A model generated the notes under the pieces. That model worked only from the letters and a program-made list of their open reading frames with translations. It ran no database searches and was not told the DNA's origin. From the NCBI RefSeq assembly GCF_004801395.1, contig NZ_SSOA01000009.1, positions 62,001 to 126,000 of the forward strand: 64,000 nt of DNA, given 5' to 3'. Below, one piece after another: positions 46,800 through 55,186 of this stretch. Origin of the DNA: Gillisella terrae (GTDB lineage: Bacteria; Pseudomonadota; Alphaproteobacteria; Rhizobiales; Rhizobiaceae). The first letter of the stretch is position 1, and every line of letters starts with the position of its first letter. Made by a program: the position numbers and the translations under genes.

Positions 46800-47716
46800 G
46801 CGTTGCAGCCCTACACTCTTCCATCAGCGTTCCACAGCGCGTGCATCAAGACCGGCAGGCCCGCATCGGCTGGCTGTTGGTTGCCCCGGCCCTGACCCTG
46901 ATCCTGCTGTTCATTATCCTGCCAACCCTTGCGGTGATTGTGCTGGGCTTTACCGATTATGAACTGGGCTATCAGAGCTTTCACTTTGTCGGTTTGAAAA
47001 ACTACATCCATCTGTTTTCAGACCGCACCTTTCGGATCTCGCTGTGGAACACCACCCTTTACACCCTGATGGTCGCGCCAGCGTCGATCATTCTGGGCCT
47101 CGGCATCGCCTTGATGATTGAGGCCGAGCCTTGGGCGAAATCCTTCTTCCGCACGGTGTTTTTTCTGCCGGTCGCCTCGCTCATCGTCGCCATGGCAACC
47201 GTGTGGCAATATATGTTCCACCCGACTATGGGGCCGATCAACATCATCCTGTCGATGATCGGCATTCAAGGGCCAAACTGGCTGGGGGCATCAAACTCGG
47301 TGCTCTACAGCCTCTCGATTATTGGTGTGTGGCAATCCGTCGGCTTTAACATGGTATTGTTTCTGGCAGGCCTTACCGCCATCCCGCGTGATCTTTATGC
47401 CGCCGCCGAAATTGATGGTGCCAAACATTGGCTGGATCGCTTTCGCCTCGTCACATGGCCAATGCTGGGACCAACCACCCTGTTTGTCACCACCATAAGC
47501 ATTATCAACGCCGTCAAAGTGTTTGAGACCGTCAAAACCCTCACCGAAGGCGGGCCGAACAAGGCGTCTGAAGTGCTGCTCTACACCATCTACCGCGAAG
47601 GCTTTGTCTACCTGCGGGTGGGTTATGCCTCAGCCATGACGGTGGTGTTTCTGGCCATCCTGATTGTGCTGATGCTCATCCAATACCGGGTTCTGGACAA
47701 GAAGGTGCATTACTGA
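46796..47716 (+). CDS. CUT1 ABC permease, UgpA/MalF type
   Basis: The 306-aa protein starts with GTG inside the GTGA overlap with the ATPase stop. It has six membrane segments and the EAA loop AAAEIDGAKHWLDRFRLVTW. UgpA-like features (TDYELGYQSFHFVGLKNY and the tail LIVLMLIQYRVLDKKVHY) place it in the glycerol-3-phosphate/sugar group. Its stop shares a base with the next start. Confidence 0.93.
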   Translation: MSVAALHSSISVPQRVHQDRQARIGWLLVAPALTLILLFIILPTLAVIVLGFTDYELGYQSFHFVGLKNYIHLFSDRTFRISLWNTTLYTLMVAPASIILGLGIALMIEAEPWAKSFFRTVFFLPVASLIVAMATVWQYMFHPTMGPINIILSMIGIQGPNWLGASNSVLYSLSIIGVWQSVGFNMVLFLAGLTAIPRDLYAAAEIDGAKHWLDRFRLVTWPMLGPTTLFVTTISIINAVKVFETVKTLTEGGPNKASEVLLYTIYREGFVYLRVGYASAMTVVFLAILIVLMLIQYRVLDKKVHY

Positions 47717-48561
47717 TGGCAACCTCACGCCCCCACACCATCACACCTGGTCGTATGATCCGCCTGAGTGTGCTCAGTCTGATCGCGCTGGTCTTCTTCT
47801 CACCCTATATTTTTCTGGTCTCAACAGCGGGTAAGGCGCAGGCTGATATTTTCACCTCATCGCTCTCGATCATTCCGCAGCATTGGTACTTCATCGAGAA
47901 TTTCACCAAGGCCTTTACCCGGGTGAATATGCCGCAACTTTTGTGGAACGGGGTTCTGGTCTGCGGTCTGATCCTGATCTTGCAAGTGATTGTGGCCGTG
48001 CCTTGCGCCTACGCCATGGCCAAGCTGAAATTTCGGGCTGCCCAGACCATGATGATGATGGTCATGCTGGGCCTGTTGATCCCCATCCACGCCACCGCCC
48101 TTCCGCTTTATGTGGCCTTCAATGACCTGTCCTTGCTCAACAGCTATACGGCTCTGGTCGCACCCTTCTCCATTTCAGTGTTTGGCATCTTCCTGTTTTT
48201 GCAATTCTTTCGCGCCCTGCCGGATGATCTGATCCATGCGGCCCGTCTGGATGGCATGTCGGAGATGGAAATCGTTACCCGCGTGATTGTGCCCAATGCC
48301 TGGCCTGCCATCACCGCCTTTTCGATCTTCTCGGTGGTTGCCCACTGGAATGATCTGTTCTGGCCACTGATTGTGATTTCCAAACAGGGCTTTGCCACGC
48401 CGCCGCTTGGGCTGTTGTTTTTCCGCGCCGCCGAAGCTGGCGACGATTACGGCGCGCTGATGGCCGCCACCCTCATCATCACCCTTCCGCTCGTCCTTGC
48501 CTTTTTGCTTGCCCAAAAACGCTTTGTCGAGGGGATCACCATGACCGGTCTCAAAGGCTGA
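47716..48561 (+). CDS. CUT1 ABC permease, UgpE/MalG type
   Basis: The 281-aa protein has six membrane segments and the EAA loop IHAARLDGMSEMEIVTRVIV. It ends FVEGITMTGLKG, the normal end of MalG/UgpE proteins. ATG 47716 overlaps the previous stop (TGATG). With the MalF-type partner it forms the membrane channel. Confidence 0.93.
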   Translation: MATSRPHTITPGRMIRLSVLSLIALVFFSPYIFLVSTAGKAQADIFTSSLSIIPQHWYFIENFTKAFTRVNMPQLLWNGVLVCGLILILQVIVAVPCAYAMAKLKFRAAQTMMMMVMLGLLIPIHATALPLYVAFNDLSLLNSYTALVAPFSISVFGIFLFLQFFRALPDDLIHAARLDGMSEMEIVTRVIVPNAWPAITAFSIFSVVAHWNDLFWPLIVISKQGFATPPLGLLFFRAAEAGDDYGALMAATLIITLPLVLAFLLAQKRFVEGITMTGLKG

Positions 48562-48587
48562 CCAATCAACAAAACCAGGAGAGCGCT

Positions 48588-49856
48588 ATGATCCACTTCA
48601 AAAAGCTTGTTGCCATTGCGGCAATTGGCATGGGCTTCACCGTGCAGGCCCATGCAGAGACAGTGCTGACCGTGCATTATCCTATGCCCGGTTTCTTCAA
48701 GGACGTGATGGACACGATCTCGAAGAAGTTCATGGAGGAAAACCCCGGCATCAAGATCCAGTTTGCCAGCCCATCGCCCACCTATGAAGATGGCATTCAG
48801 ACGATCATGCGTCAGGCTGGCACCTCGGAAATGCCCGACATCACCTTTACGGGCCTGAACCGTCTTCGCATGTTGGAAGAGCGCAAAATTCCGGTGGATC
48901 TGACGCCTCTGGTCACCAAAGAAGGTGCACAGATGGCCGAGCAAGGCTTTTCGGATACCATTCTGAAACTCGCTCAAGTCAATGGCAAGCAGGTTGGTCT
49001 GGCTTTCGCCACCTCCACCCCAATCATGTATTACAACGCCGACCTGATCCGCAAAGTTGGCGGCAATCCCGATGTTCCACCAAAGACCTGGGATGAAGTG
49101 ATTGAACTTGGCGGCAAGATCAAGAAACTCGGTGATGGCATTGAAGGCATCGACTTCCGCTGGCAGGGCGATGACTGGATGTTCTCGGCACTGCTGTTTG
49201 GGGCTGGCGGCACCATGCTGTCTCCTGATGAAACCAAGGTGACCTTCAACGGCCCTGCTGGCGTGAAGGCCGTAGACGTTCTGTCGCGCATGGCCAAAGA
49301 AGGCGGCTTGCCAATGTTTACCAAGGCAGCGGGCGAACAGGCGTTTGCCGCTGGCAAGGTTGGTTTCGAGTTTCAGACCACAGGCGCGCTTCGCAACACC
49401 ATCAAGAATGTTGGCAACAAATTTGACCTGCGCACCGCCGAAATTCCTTTGATTGATCCGGTCAATGGCAAGCTGCCCACCGGCGGCAATGCCGTGGTGA
49501 TCCTGACCCACGACAAGGACAAGCTGGACGCCGCCTGGAAATTTGCCAAATTTGCCGCAGGACCCTACGGTGCCTCTGTGGTGGTTCCCGGCACCGGCTA
49601 TGTGCCAAACAATGAGCTGGCTGCGAAATCTCCGAAATATCTGGGCGATTTCTACAAAAACAACCCGCTGTTTCTGGCAGGTCTGAAGCAGATGCCACGC
49701 ATGATCCCATGGTATGCCTTCCCCGGCACCAATGGTGTGCAGGTCACCCAGACCATCGTTGAAAACATGTCACGCATTGTTGAGCAGAGCGCCACACCAA
49801 AAGAAGCGCTTGATGATGCGGCCGCCGATGTGGCTGACCTTCTGCCACGCAAATAA
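48588..49856 (+). CDS. ABC substrate-binding protein, UgpB type
   Basis: The 422-aa family-1 binding protein has a signal peptide (1-23, ending QAHA before ETVLTVHY). The Ugp-like elements GTSEMPDITFTGLNRLRML, FATSTPIMYYNADLIRKVGG and GGTMLSPDETKVTFN are visible. The ligand is not known; coupling to a phosphodiesterase suggests a glycerophosphodiester or a related phosphorylated compound. GGAGAG precedes the start. It ends the operon, 15 bases before an intrinsic terminator. Confidence 0.92.
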   Translation: MIHFKKLVAIAAIGMGFTVQAHAETVLTVHYPMPGFFKDVMDTISKKFMEENPGIKIQFASPSPTYEDGIQTIMRQAGTSEMPDITFTGLNRLRMLEERKIPVDLTPLVTKEGAQMAEQGFSDTILKLAQVNGKQVGLAFATSTPIMYYNADLIRKVGGNPDVPPKTWDEVIELGGKIKKLGDGIEGIDFRWQGDDWMFSALLFGAGGTMLSPDETKVTFNGPAGVKAVDVLSRMAKEGGLPMFTKAAGEQAFAAGKVGFEFQTTGALRNTIKNVGNKFDLRTAEIPLIDPVNGKLPTGGNAVVILTHDKDKLDAAWKFAKFAAGPYGASVVVPGTGYVPNNELAAKSPKYLGDFYKNNPLFLAGLKQMPRMIPWYAFPGTNGVQVTQTIVENMSRIVEQSATPKEALDDAAADVADLLPRK

Positions 49857-49870
49857 AAGCGAGATTGGAA

Positions 49871-49900
49871 GACGCCGCTCTGAAAAGGGCGGCGTTTTTC
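49871..49900 (+). terminator. Intrinsic terminator of the Ugp-like operon
   Basis: ACGCCGC (49872-49878) pairs with GCGGCGT (49889-49895), followed by TTTTC. It also lies 8 bases beyond the stop of the convergent LacI gene. Confidence 0.88.
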
Positions 49901-49907
49901 TATGCCA

Positions 49908-50894
49908 TTAAAGAGCCCGCACCGTACCACCCACGCGCAAACTATGCGCCACATTCAGATGGCGGGGGCTGCTGCCATTTTCGGTCATATCAATCAAAAG
50001 CGAGGCGGCGGCGGCTCCCATGCTGGCATCGGCCATTTCAATGGTTGTCAGCGGCGGATCGATCAGCCGACCCAGCGAGATGCCGTCAAAGCCGGCCACC
50101 GAGACATCATCGGGAACCCGAAGTCCCTCGCGGCGCAAGGCACCGATAACGCCAAAGGCCAGTAAATCGTTGGAGGCAATCATGGCGGTGGGCGCAAATA
50201 GTTTGAGGGATTGGCCCAGATCCAGCGCGTCATAACCATTGAGAAAGCCGACTTCCAAGGGTGGATGCGGCACAAGGCCACGCTGTTTCATCGCCGCACA
50301 ATAGCCGTCATAGCGCAGCTTGGCGCGATCAGACGCAGCAAAAGCCCCTGACACAAACAGAATGCTGGTGTGATGGTGATCCAGCATATGCTCACAAAGC
50401 TCGCGCCCCGCCAGAAAATTATCCGCAGCAACCGATGCCGGAAACCGCACGGTTGGCAGATTATGCAAAAGAACCGTTGGCGGCAACGTTTTGGGCAGGT
50501 TACCTGCGGCTTTCGGGTCGCAAAGCGTCATGATCAAGCCCACCGGCCGCTCCGACACCAGATCGGCAATCGCCTCGGCCTCGCGCACCAGATCATAATC
50601 GGATTGGGCAATGATGACCCCATGACCAGACACGCGGGCGCGCTTTTGGATATTCGACAGGGAGGCGGCAAAGACCGGATTGGTAATGCTGGGAATGAGC
50701 ACACCAATCATCGGCTTATGCCGCAGTCGCGGCACAGATGCGGGGTTGGCATCGGGCCGATAGCCCAGTTCCAATGCCGCTTTTTCCACCCGCCGCGTCA
50801 TGCGCTCGCTCACGGGTCCGCTTCTGTTGAGCGCCCGCGAGACCGTGGCCACAGAGCAGCCAGCCTTCAACGCAATTTGTTGCAGCAAAGTCAT
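49908..50894 (-). CDS. LacI-family transcriptional regulator (GntR/IdnR-like)
   Basis: The 328-aa protein has the LacI helix-turn-helix (LLQQIALKAGCSVATVSRAL, residues 3-22), the hinge helix and a sugar-binding domain (GVLIPSITNPVFAASLSNIQ). It converges on the Ugp-like operon and is the natural candidate to regulate it. The frame opens with GTG at 50897, but ATG 50894 has GGGA at better spacing. The ligand is unknown. Confidence 0.92.
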   Translation of the reverse strand: MTLLQQIALKAGCSVATVSRALNRSGPVSERMTRRVEKAALELGYRPDANPASVPRLRHKPMIGVLIPSITNPVFAASLSNIQKRARVSGHGVIIAQSDYDLVREAEAIADLVSERPVGLIMTLCDPKAAGNLPKTLPPTVLLHNLPTVRFPASVAADNFLAGRELCEHMLDHHHTSILFVSGAFAASDRAKLRYDGYCAAMKQRGLVPHPPLEVGFLNGYDALDLGQSLKLFAPTAMIASNDLLAFGVIGALRREGLRVPDDVSVAGFDGISLGRLIDPPLTTIEMADASMGAAAASLLIDMTENGSSPRHLNVAHSLRVGGTVRAL

Positions 50895-50985
50895 CACCGT
50901 TCCCGAAAATGCTAAAAAGCCGTATCAAGGCCCGCCTTCATCACGAGTAGGCGTAAGCTGTGACAGTTTTTTAACAGATGCTCAA

Positions 50986-51423
50986 TCACACACTGCTGAG
51001 CAACAGGCTCGTCTCACTATTGGCCACGCCATCAATCATCCGCACCTCGCGCAACACCCGATCAAAATCGGACAGGCTGGCAACCCGGATATTGGCCACC
51101 AGATCCCAATTGCCATTGGTGGTGTGCAATGAATAAATCTCCGGGAGAGATTTGAGCCTGCGAATGACCTGGCTTGTCGACTTGCCGGTGACCTCAATCA
51201 TCATCACCGCCTGCACAGTGTCATGCTCATAGTCCTGGCGCACCCGCACGGTAAAGCCCATGATCGTGCCGGTTTCCAGCAAGCGCTCCAGCCGCTTTTG
51301 CACCGTACCACGGGCCACCCCCAGCGTATCCGATAGTGTTGAGAGCGAAGCACGTCCATCAGAGCGCAAATGGGCAATGATGCGCCGATCAAGACTGTCT
51401 GGGACATAATCTGCTGAGGCCAT
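50986..51423 (-). CDS. Lrp/AsnC-family regulator
   Basis: The protein is 145 aa from ATG 51423. It has an N-terminal helix-turn-helix (LDRRIIAHLRSDGRASLSTL, then GVARGTVQKRLERL) and a C-terminal RAM ligand domain. It diverges from ornithine cyclodeaminase, with 141 bp between starts, and likely responds to arginine, ornithine or proline. Alternative ATGs at 51441 and an upstream 51471 start lack ribosome sites. Binding-site prediction is not possible by eye. Confidence 0.9.
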   Translation of the reverse strand: MASADYVPDSLDRRIIAHLRSDGRASLSTLSDTLGVARGTVQKRLERLLETGTIMGFTVRVRQDYEHDTVQAVMMIEVTGKSTSQVIRRLKSLPEIYSLHTTNGNWDLVANIRVASLSDFDRVLREVRMIDGVANSETSLLLSSV

Positions 51424-51564
51424 CGAACGCTCATCTCTCATTTTGACAAAAGCAATGATCAATCTGCACAATTTAGCGGTTATTTTGCTTTAAAAATAGC
51501 CTTTCGGGTGGATATTTCTGTCTGCTAATCTCTTTTTTCAACGCATTGGCAAGAGGAGATGACC

Positions 51565-52614
51565 ATGCCCGCCACCGCCCCTTCCGAAAAAGCCTTTATT
51601 CCTTTTGTCAGCGTCGAGAATATGATGCGGCTGGTGCATCACATTGGCATTGAAGCGATGTTGTTGCAGCTGACCGATGCGATTGAGGCTGATTTTCGCC
51701 GCTGGCCCGCCTTTGATAAGGTGCCGCGCCTGCCCTCCCATTCGCTGGAAGGGGTGATTGAGCTGATGCCGACATCAGACGGTGAAATTTATGGCTTTAA
51801 ATATGTCAACGGCCATCCTCAAAACACCGCCAAGGGTCTGCAAACGGTGACGGCGTTTGGCCTTTTGGCGCAGGTGTCCAATGGTTATCCGGTGCTCTTG
51901 TCAGAAATGACCCTTCTGACCGCGCTGCGGACTGCGGCAACCTCGGCCCTTGCCGCCCGCTATCTGGCCCCCAAGGGTGCACGCACCATGGCCGTGATTG
52001 GCAATGGCGCACAAGCCGAATTTCAGGCGCTGGCCATGCGCGCCGTTGTCGGCATTGATCATGTCAAACTCTATGACATCGACCCCAAAGCGACAGAAAA
52101 AGCGCGCCGCAACTTGGAGTCCATGGGCATGACCGTCACCGCCTGCACCTCGGCCCAAGCCGCCATTGAGGGGGCAGAGATCATCACCACCTGCACGGCA
52201 GACAAGCAATATGCCACGATTCTCACTGACAATATGGTCGGTGCAGGCGTTCATATCAACGCCATTGGTGGCGACTGTCCGGGCAAGACTGAACTGCACC
52301 CTGACATTCTCAAACGTGCCGATACGTTTGTAGAATATCCGCCGCAGACCCGCATCGAGGGCGAGATTCAGCAAATGGAGCCGGATTATCCGGTCACCGA
52401 GCTGTGGCAGGTGATCAATGGCGACGCTCCGGGGCGCAAAGACGCCAGCCAGATCACTCTGTTTGACAGTGTTGGCTTTGCCATCGAGGATTTCTCGGCG
52501 CTTCGCTATGTCCGCGACAAAATACAGGGCACGGACTTTTTTCAGAAACTCGACATAATTGCCGACCCCGATGATCCGCGTGATCTGTTTGGCATGGTGC
52601 AACGCTCAAAATAA
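51565..52614 (+). CDS. arcB: Ornithine cyclodeaminase
   Basis: The 349-aa protein belongs to the ornithine cyclodeaminase/mu-crystallin family and converts ornithine to proline with release of ammonia using NAD. The dinucleotide site is MAVIGNGAQAEFQALAM near 142; the substrate site includes KYVNGHPQNTAKGLQTV and INAIGGDCPGKTEL with the catalytic Asp. The full length and family tail DFFQKLDIIADPDDPRDLFG match Agrobacterium-type enzymes. ATG 51565 has AGGAG at 7 bases; ATG 51559 abuts that site. The 3' end overlaps the convergent glycosyltransferase by 9 bases. Confidence 0.93.
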   Translation: MPATAPSEKAFIPFVSVENMMRLVHHIGIEAMLLQLTDAIEADFRRWPAFDKVPRLPSHSLEGVIELMPTSDGEIYGFKYVNGHPQNTAKGLQTVTAFGLLAQVSNGYPVLLSEMTLLTALRTAATSALAARYLAPKGARTMAVIGNGAQAEFQALAMRAVVGIDHVKLYDIDPKATEKARRNLESMGMTVTACTSAQAAIEGAEIITTCTADKQYATILTDNMVGAGVHINAIGGDCPGKTELHPDILKRADTFVEYPPQTRIEGEIQQMEPDYPVTELWQVINGDAPGRKDASQITLFDSVGFAIEDFSALRYVRDKIQGTDFFQKLDIIADPDDPRDLFGMVQRSK

Positions 52615-53781
52615 GCCGGGCTTTTCGCCAAGCTTGGCGAGATGCCGGGCAAAATGGCGGGCGTCTGTTTGTGGCAAAAAGCCAAGGGCAGCATGGCGGG
52701 CGGCCTTTGAACAGGTCCGATAAAACTGCGGATCGCCCAGCAACCGCGATAGCGTAGCCCGCCATGGGGCCGTATCTTGCGAAGGAACATGCACCTGCCC
52801 GTCACGCTGCTCAACCGGGCAAACAGGAAGAATGAAATCAATGCCCAGCATGGCTTCTGTTTGCCCACCCAATCCGCCAGCCAGCACCGGAATGCCCCGC
52901 ACCATGGCATCAACCGCGACATAGCCGAATGTTTCGGGCACCAGCGACGGCGCAAGCACAATGCGGGTATCTTGCAAAACCGTGTCGATCTCATCGGCTG
53001 CTTCCAACAGTGTCACATTGGTGCGCGCCCTTAAAGCCGCGATAACGGCATCATCCGCACCCCAGGTGGGCACGGCGGCAAAGCCAATGTCTGGAAAATG
53101 ATCCACCAGATCGAGAAAGATCGGCAGGCCTTTCAAGACACAAGGGTTGATCATGGTGACATAACCGGAATCCGGTCTGCCGCGCACAGCAAAGGGAGCG
53201 TCCCCAAACACCGGAAACCGCAGCAATCTTGCCTCCAGCCCGCCAAATTCCCGCAAGTAATGGCGGCTATAATCGCTCACCACCACAATATCACGCGCCT
53301 GTCGCATGCGCTGATGCTGGGCGGGATTGAGCGCGCGCGATTCTGGCCCAAACGGCAAATGGAAATGGGTGTGAACCACCACAATGGTCCGTTCAGCAGA
53401 AAAACTCAGCGCCACTGGCAAAAAGACGGCGCGGTGATCATCCGACACCAAAATCCAATCGGGGCGCTCGCGCTCAATAATCGCCTCCAGCTCGGCGGCC
53501 GCAGTGGGTGCTGCGGTGTCCATCGCCAGCACCTGCACCCCTTCATGGGTGTAATGCTGCTGTCCACGTTCATCCTCGTGCACAATGGCTCCGCGCGCCG
53601 CCAAAGCTTCCGGCAAAAACACCGAAGGATTGTGCTGGGCTGGCCCCGGCAAGCGGGCCACAACCCGGCAATCAAACCCAAGTTTGGCAAGCTCGCGCAT
53701 CAACAGGCGATTGGCTTTGTTGCCACCACCGAAAGAGGGCAGATAAACGGCATCTTGCAAGAGAAGTATCTTGGTTTTCAT
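52606..53781 (-). CDS. GT4-like glycosyltransferase
   Basis: A 391-aa GT-B fold protein. The N-terminal domain begins MKTKILLLQDAVYLPSFGGG with the Gly-rich acceptor loop; the C-terminal domain has the nucleotide-sugar site LAPSLVPETFGYVAVDAMVR, in which PETFGYVAVDA matches the E-x7-E motif of GT4 enzymes. It should transfer a sugar from a nucleotide donor in the cytosol. It diverges from the unrecognised 405-aa gene (106 bp between starts), and the two may serve one pathway with the cluster to the right. The donor and acceptor are unknown. Confidence 0.85.
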   Translation of the reverse strand: MKTKILLLQDAVYLPSFGGGNKANRLLMRELAKLGFDCRVVARLPGPAQHNPSVFLPEALAARGAIVHEDERGQQHYTHEGVQVLAMDTAAPTAAAELEAIIERERPDWILVSDDHRAVFLPVALSFSAERTIVVVHTHFHLPFGPESRALNPAQHQRMRQARDIVVVSDYSRHYLREFGGLEARLLRFPVFGDAPFAVRGRPDSGYVTMINPCVLKGLPIFLDLVDHFPDIGFAAVPTWGADDAVIAALRARTNVTLLEAADEIDTVLQDTRIVLAPSLVPETFGYVAVDAMVRGIPVLAGGLGGQTEAMLGIDFILPVCPVEQRDGQVHVPSQDTAPWRATLSRLLGDPQFYRTCSKAARHAALGFLPQTDARHFARHLAKLGEKPGLF

Positions 53782-53887
53782 GCTGCCATTAAGCGGAGCA
53801 GATAGGGTTTTGTCAAAATAAATTTCTCGTATAAAGGGTATTTTTAAGATAACTATCGCTTAGATTTTACATTTACAGGAGAGCCCC

Positions 53888-55105
53888 GTGGATGGCATCG
53901 CTTGCGGCCTGATCATTCCGCCAATCCCCCATGCCAACAGCGCCCGCGCCCGCGCGCTGACAGTTTCATGGCTGCGGTGGAACTATTTTGGCGATATTTT
54001 TGAAGATAGCAGCGTTGACAATCTGCTCACACGGGCGGCCAACACCGGCGTACGCTATTGCCTTGTTCAAGGCTATGGCCATATTTTGACCGAACACGCA
54101 GGCCCCAACGGCGGCAAAGCCATCAGCGCCTTCGATGCCTTGCGCACGTGGGCCAAGGACCGCACCTTCATCTTTGCCGGTGTGGCAGACCGCTGCCTTC
54201 TCGTCGATCTTGAAGCATGGCAGCAGCATGGCAAGCCCAGGATGGAGCAAGCCAAACTTATGCCGTTTGGGCCAGAGCTTGCCGGTCATATGGTAGATCT
54301 TCAGCCAGACCTGAGCGAGGCTGCGGATTTCTTTAACTTCCTCAATGACATGAGCGAAAAGGCTGGACGCGGCGTTTTTGTGCTCAACTACGAATCCTAC
54401 GATGACGTGGAGCTTCCGGCAGAAACATTCCAGCGCCCGCTTTCCACCCTCTATTGCGTGGCGGCCGGGCTCAAGCCCAATCGGATTCTGCACACCCATG
54501 GCATTGCCGATCACAGCAGAGTGGTCTTCTTCGACTACAGCGAAGACGCGCTGGATTTTCGCCGTCGGCTGGATGCGGAATGGGATGGCTCTGACTACCC
54601 CGCCTATCTGCGAAAAACGTTCACACACAGGCCGAACACCCATTATTATTTGTGGCCCGGCGCAAGCCCTGAGACGATGGATTGGCAAGAGCTGGATCGG
54701 CTCTGGGCGTTGGAGCTCGATCGCTGGGGCGGCGCAGATGCCTTCAAATCCCACTGGCAGAGCTACCAGACCATTCAAAAAGAATATCTGCCCTGCAATA
54801 TCCTCAGCCCGCAACCTTTGCTGGAGCGAATTATCGATGAGGCTGGATCTGCAATCTGGTGGAGCAACGCCTTTTGCACCATTTACAGTGCGACACACCA
54901 CAGCCTCGAAGAAAAGCAAAGCTTTTACGAACATTGGATCAACCATCTGGCCGATAAGGCACCCGCACTTTTTCTCTATGGTTCAGACCACAGCAATTGC
55001 AGCGTCAATGGCATGAATGCCCGCGAATACCGAGAAGCCTATTTTGCGCAAGGCGGCGACCCTCTGATGTCGCGAAAGCTGCACCGCCTAACACTTCGAT
55101 TTTAA
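53888..55105 (+). CDS. Unrecognised 405-aa soluble protein next to the glycosyltransferase
   Basis: I do not recognise the family. The start is GTG 53888 with AGGAG 7 bases upstream. There is no signal peptide or membrane segment. Aromatic residues are abundant (FTHRPNTHYYLWPG, SAIWWSNAFCTIYSATHH), and LYGSDHSNCSVNGMNAREY near the end, with FNFLNDMSEKAGRGVFVLNY in the middle, look like active-site-type blocks. The composition suggests a cytosolic enzyme with an alpha/beta core. An AT-rich divergent promoter is shared with the GT4 gene; a hairpin follows. A role in glycoconjugate or small-molecule assembly is inference from neighbours. Confidence 0.8.
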   Translation: MDGIACGLIIPPIPHANSARARALTVSWLRWNYFGDIFEDSSVDNLLTRAANTGVRYCLVQGYGHILTEHAGPNGGKAISAFDALRTWAKDRTFIFAGVADRCLLVDLEAWQQHGKPRMEQAKLMPFGPELAGHMVDLQPDLSEAADFFNFLNDMSEKAGRGVFVLNYESYDDVELPAETFQRPLSTLYCVAAGLKPNRILHTHGIADHSRVVFFDYSEDALDFRRRLDAEWDGSDYPAYLRKTFTHRPNTHYYLWPGASPETMDWQELDRLWALELDRWGGADAFKSHWQSYQTIQKEYLPCNILSPQPLLERIIDEAGSAIWWSNAFCTIYSATHHSLEEKQSFYEHWINHLADKAPALFLYGSDHSNCSVNGMNAREYREAYFAQGGDPLMSRKLHRLTLRF

Positions 55106-55130
55106 AAATACACTTCGGTTTTAAAACGCT

Positions 55131-55159
55131 GAAGGGGCAGTGCCAAGCACTGCCCCTTC
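55131..55159. terminator. Bidirectional hairpin between convergent genes
   Basis: GAAGGGGCAGTG (55131-55142), loop CCAAG, CACTGCCCCTTC (55148-55159): perfect 12-bp arms between the stops of the 405-aa and CXXCH genes. U runs are short, so efficiency is uncertain. Confidence 0.75.
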
Positions 55160-55186
55160 GCCATTCACATCACGTCAAGGCTACCC

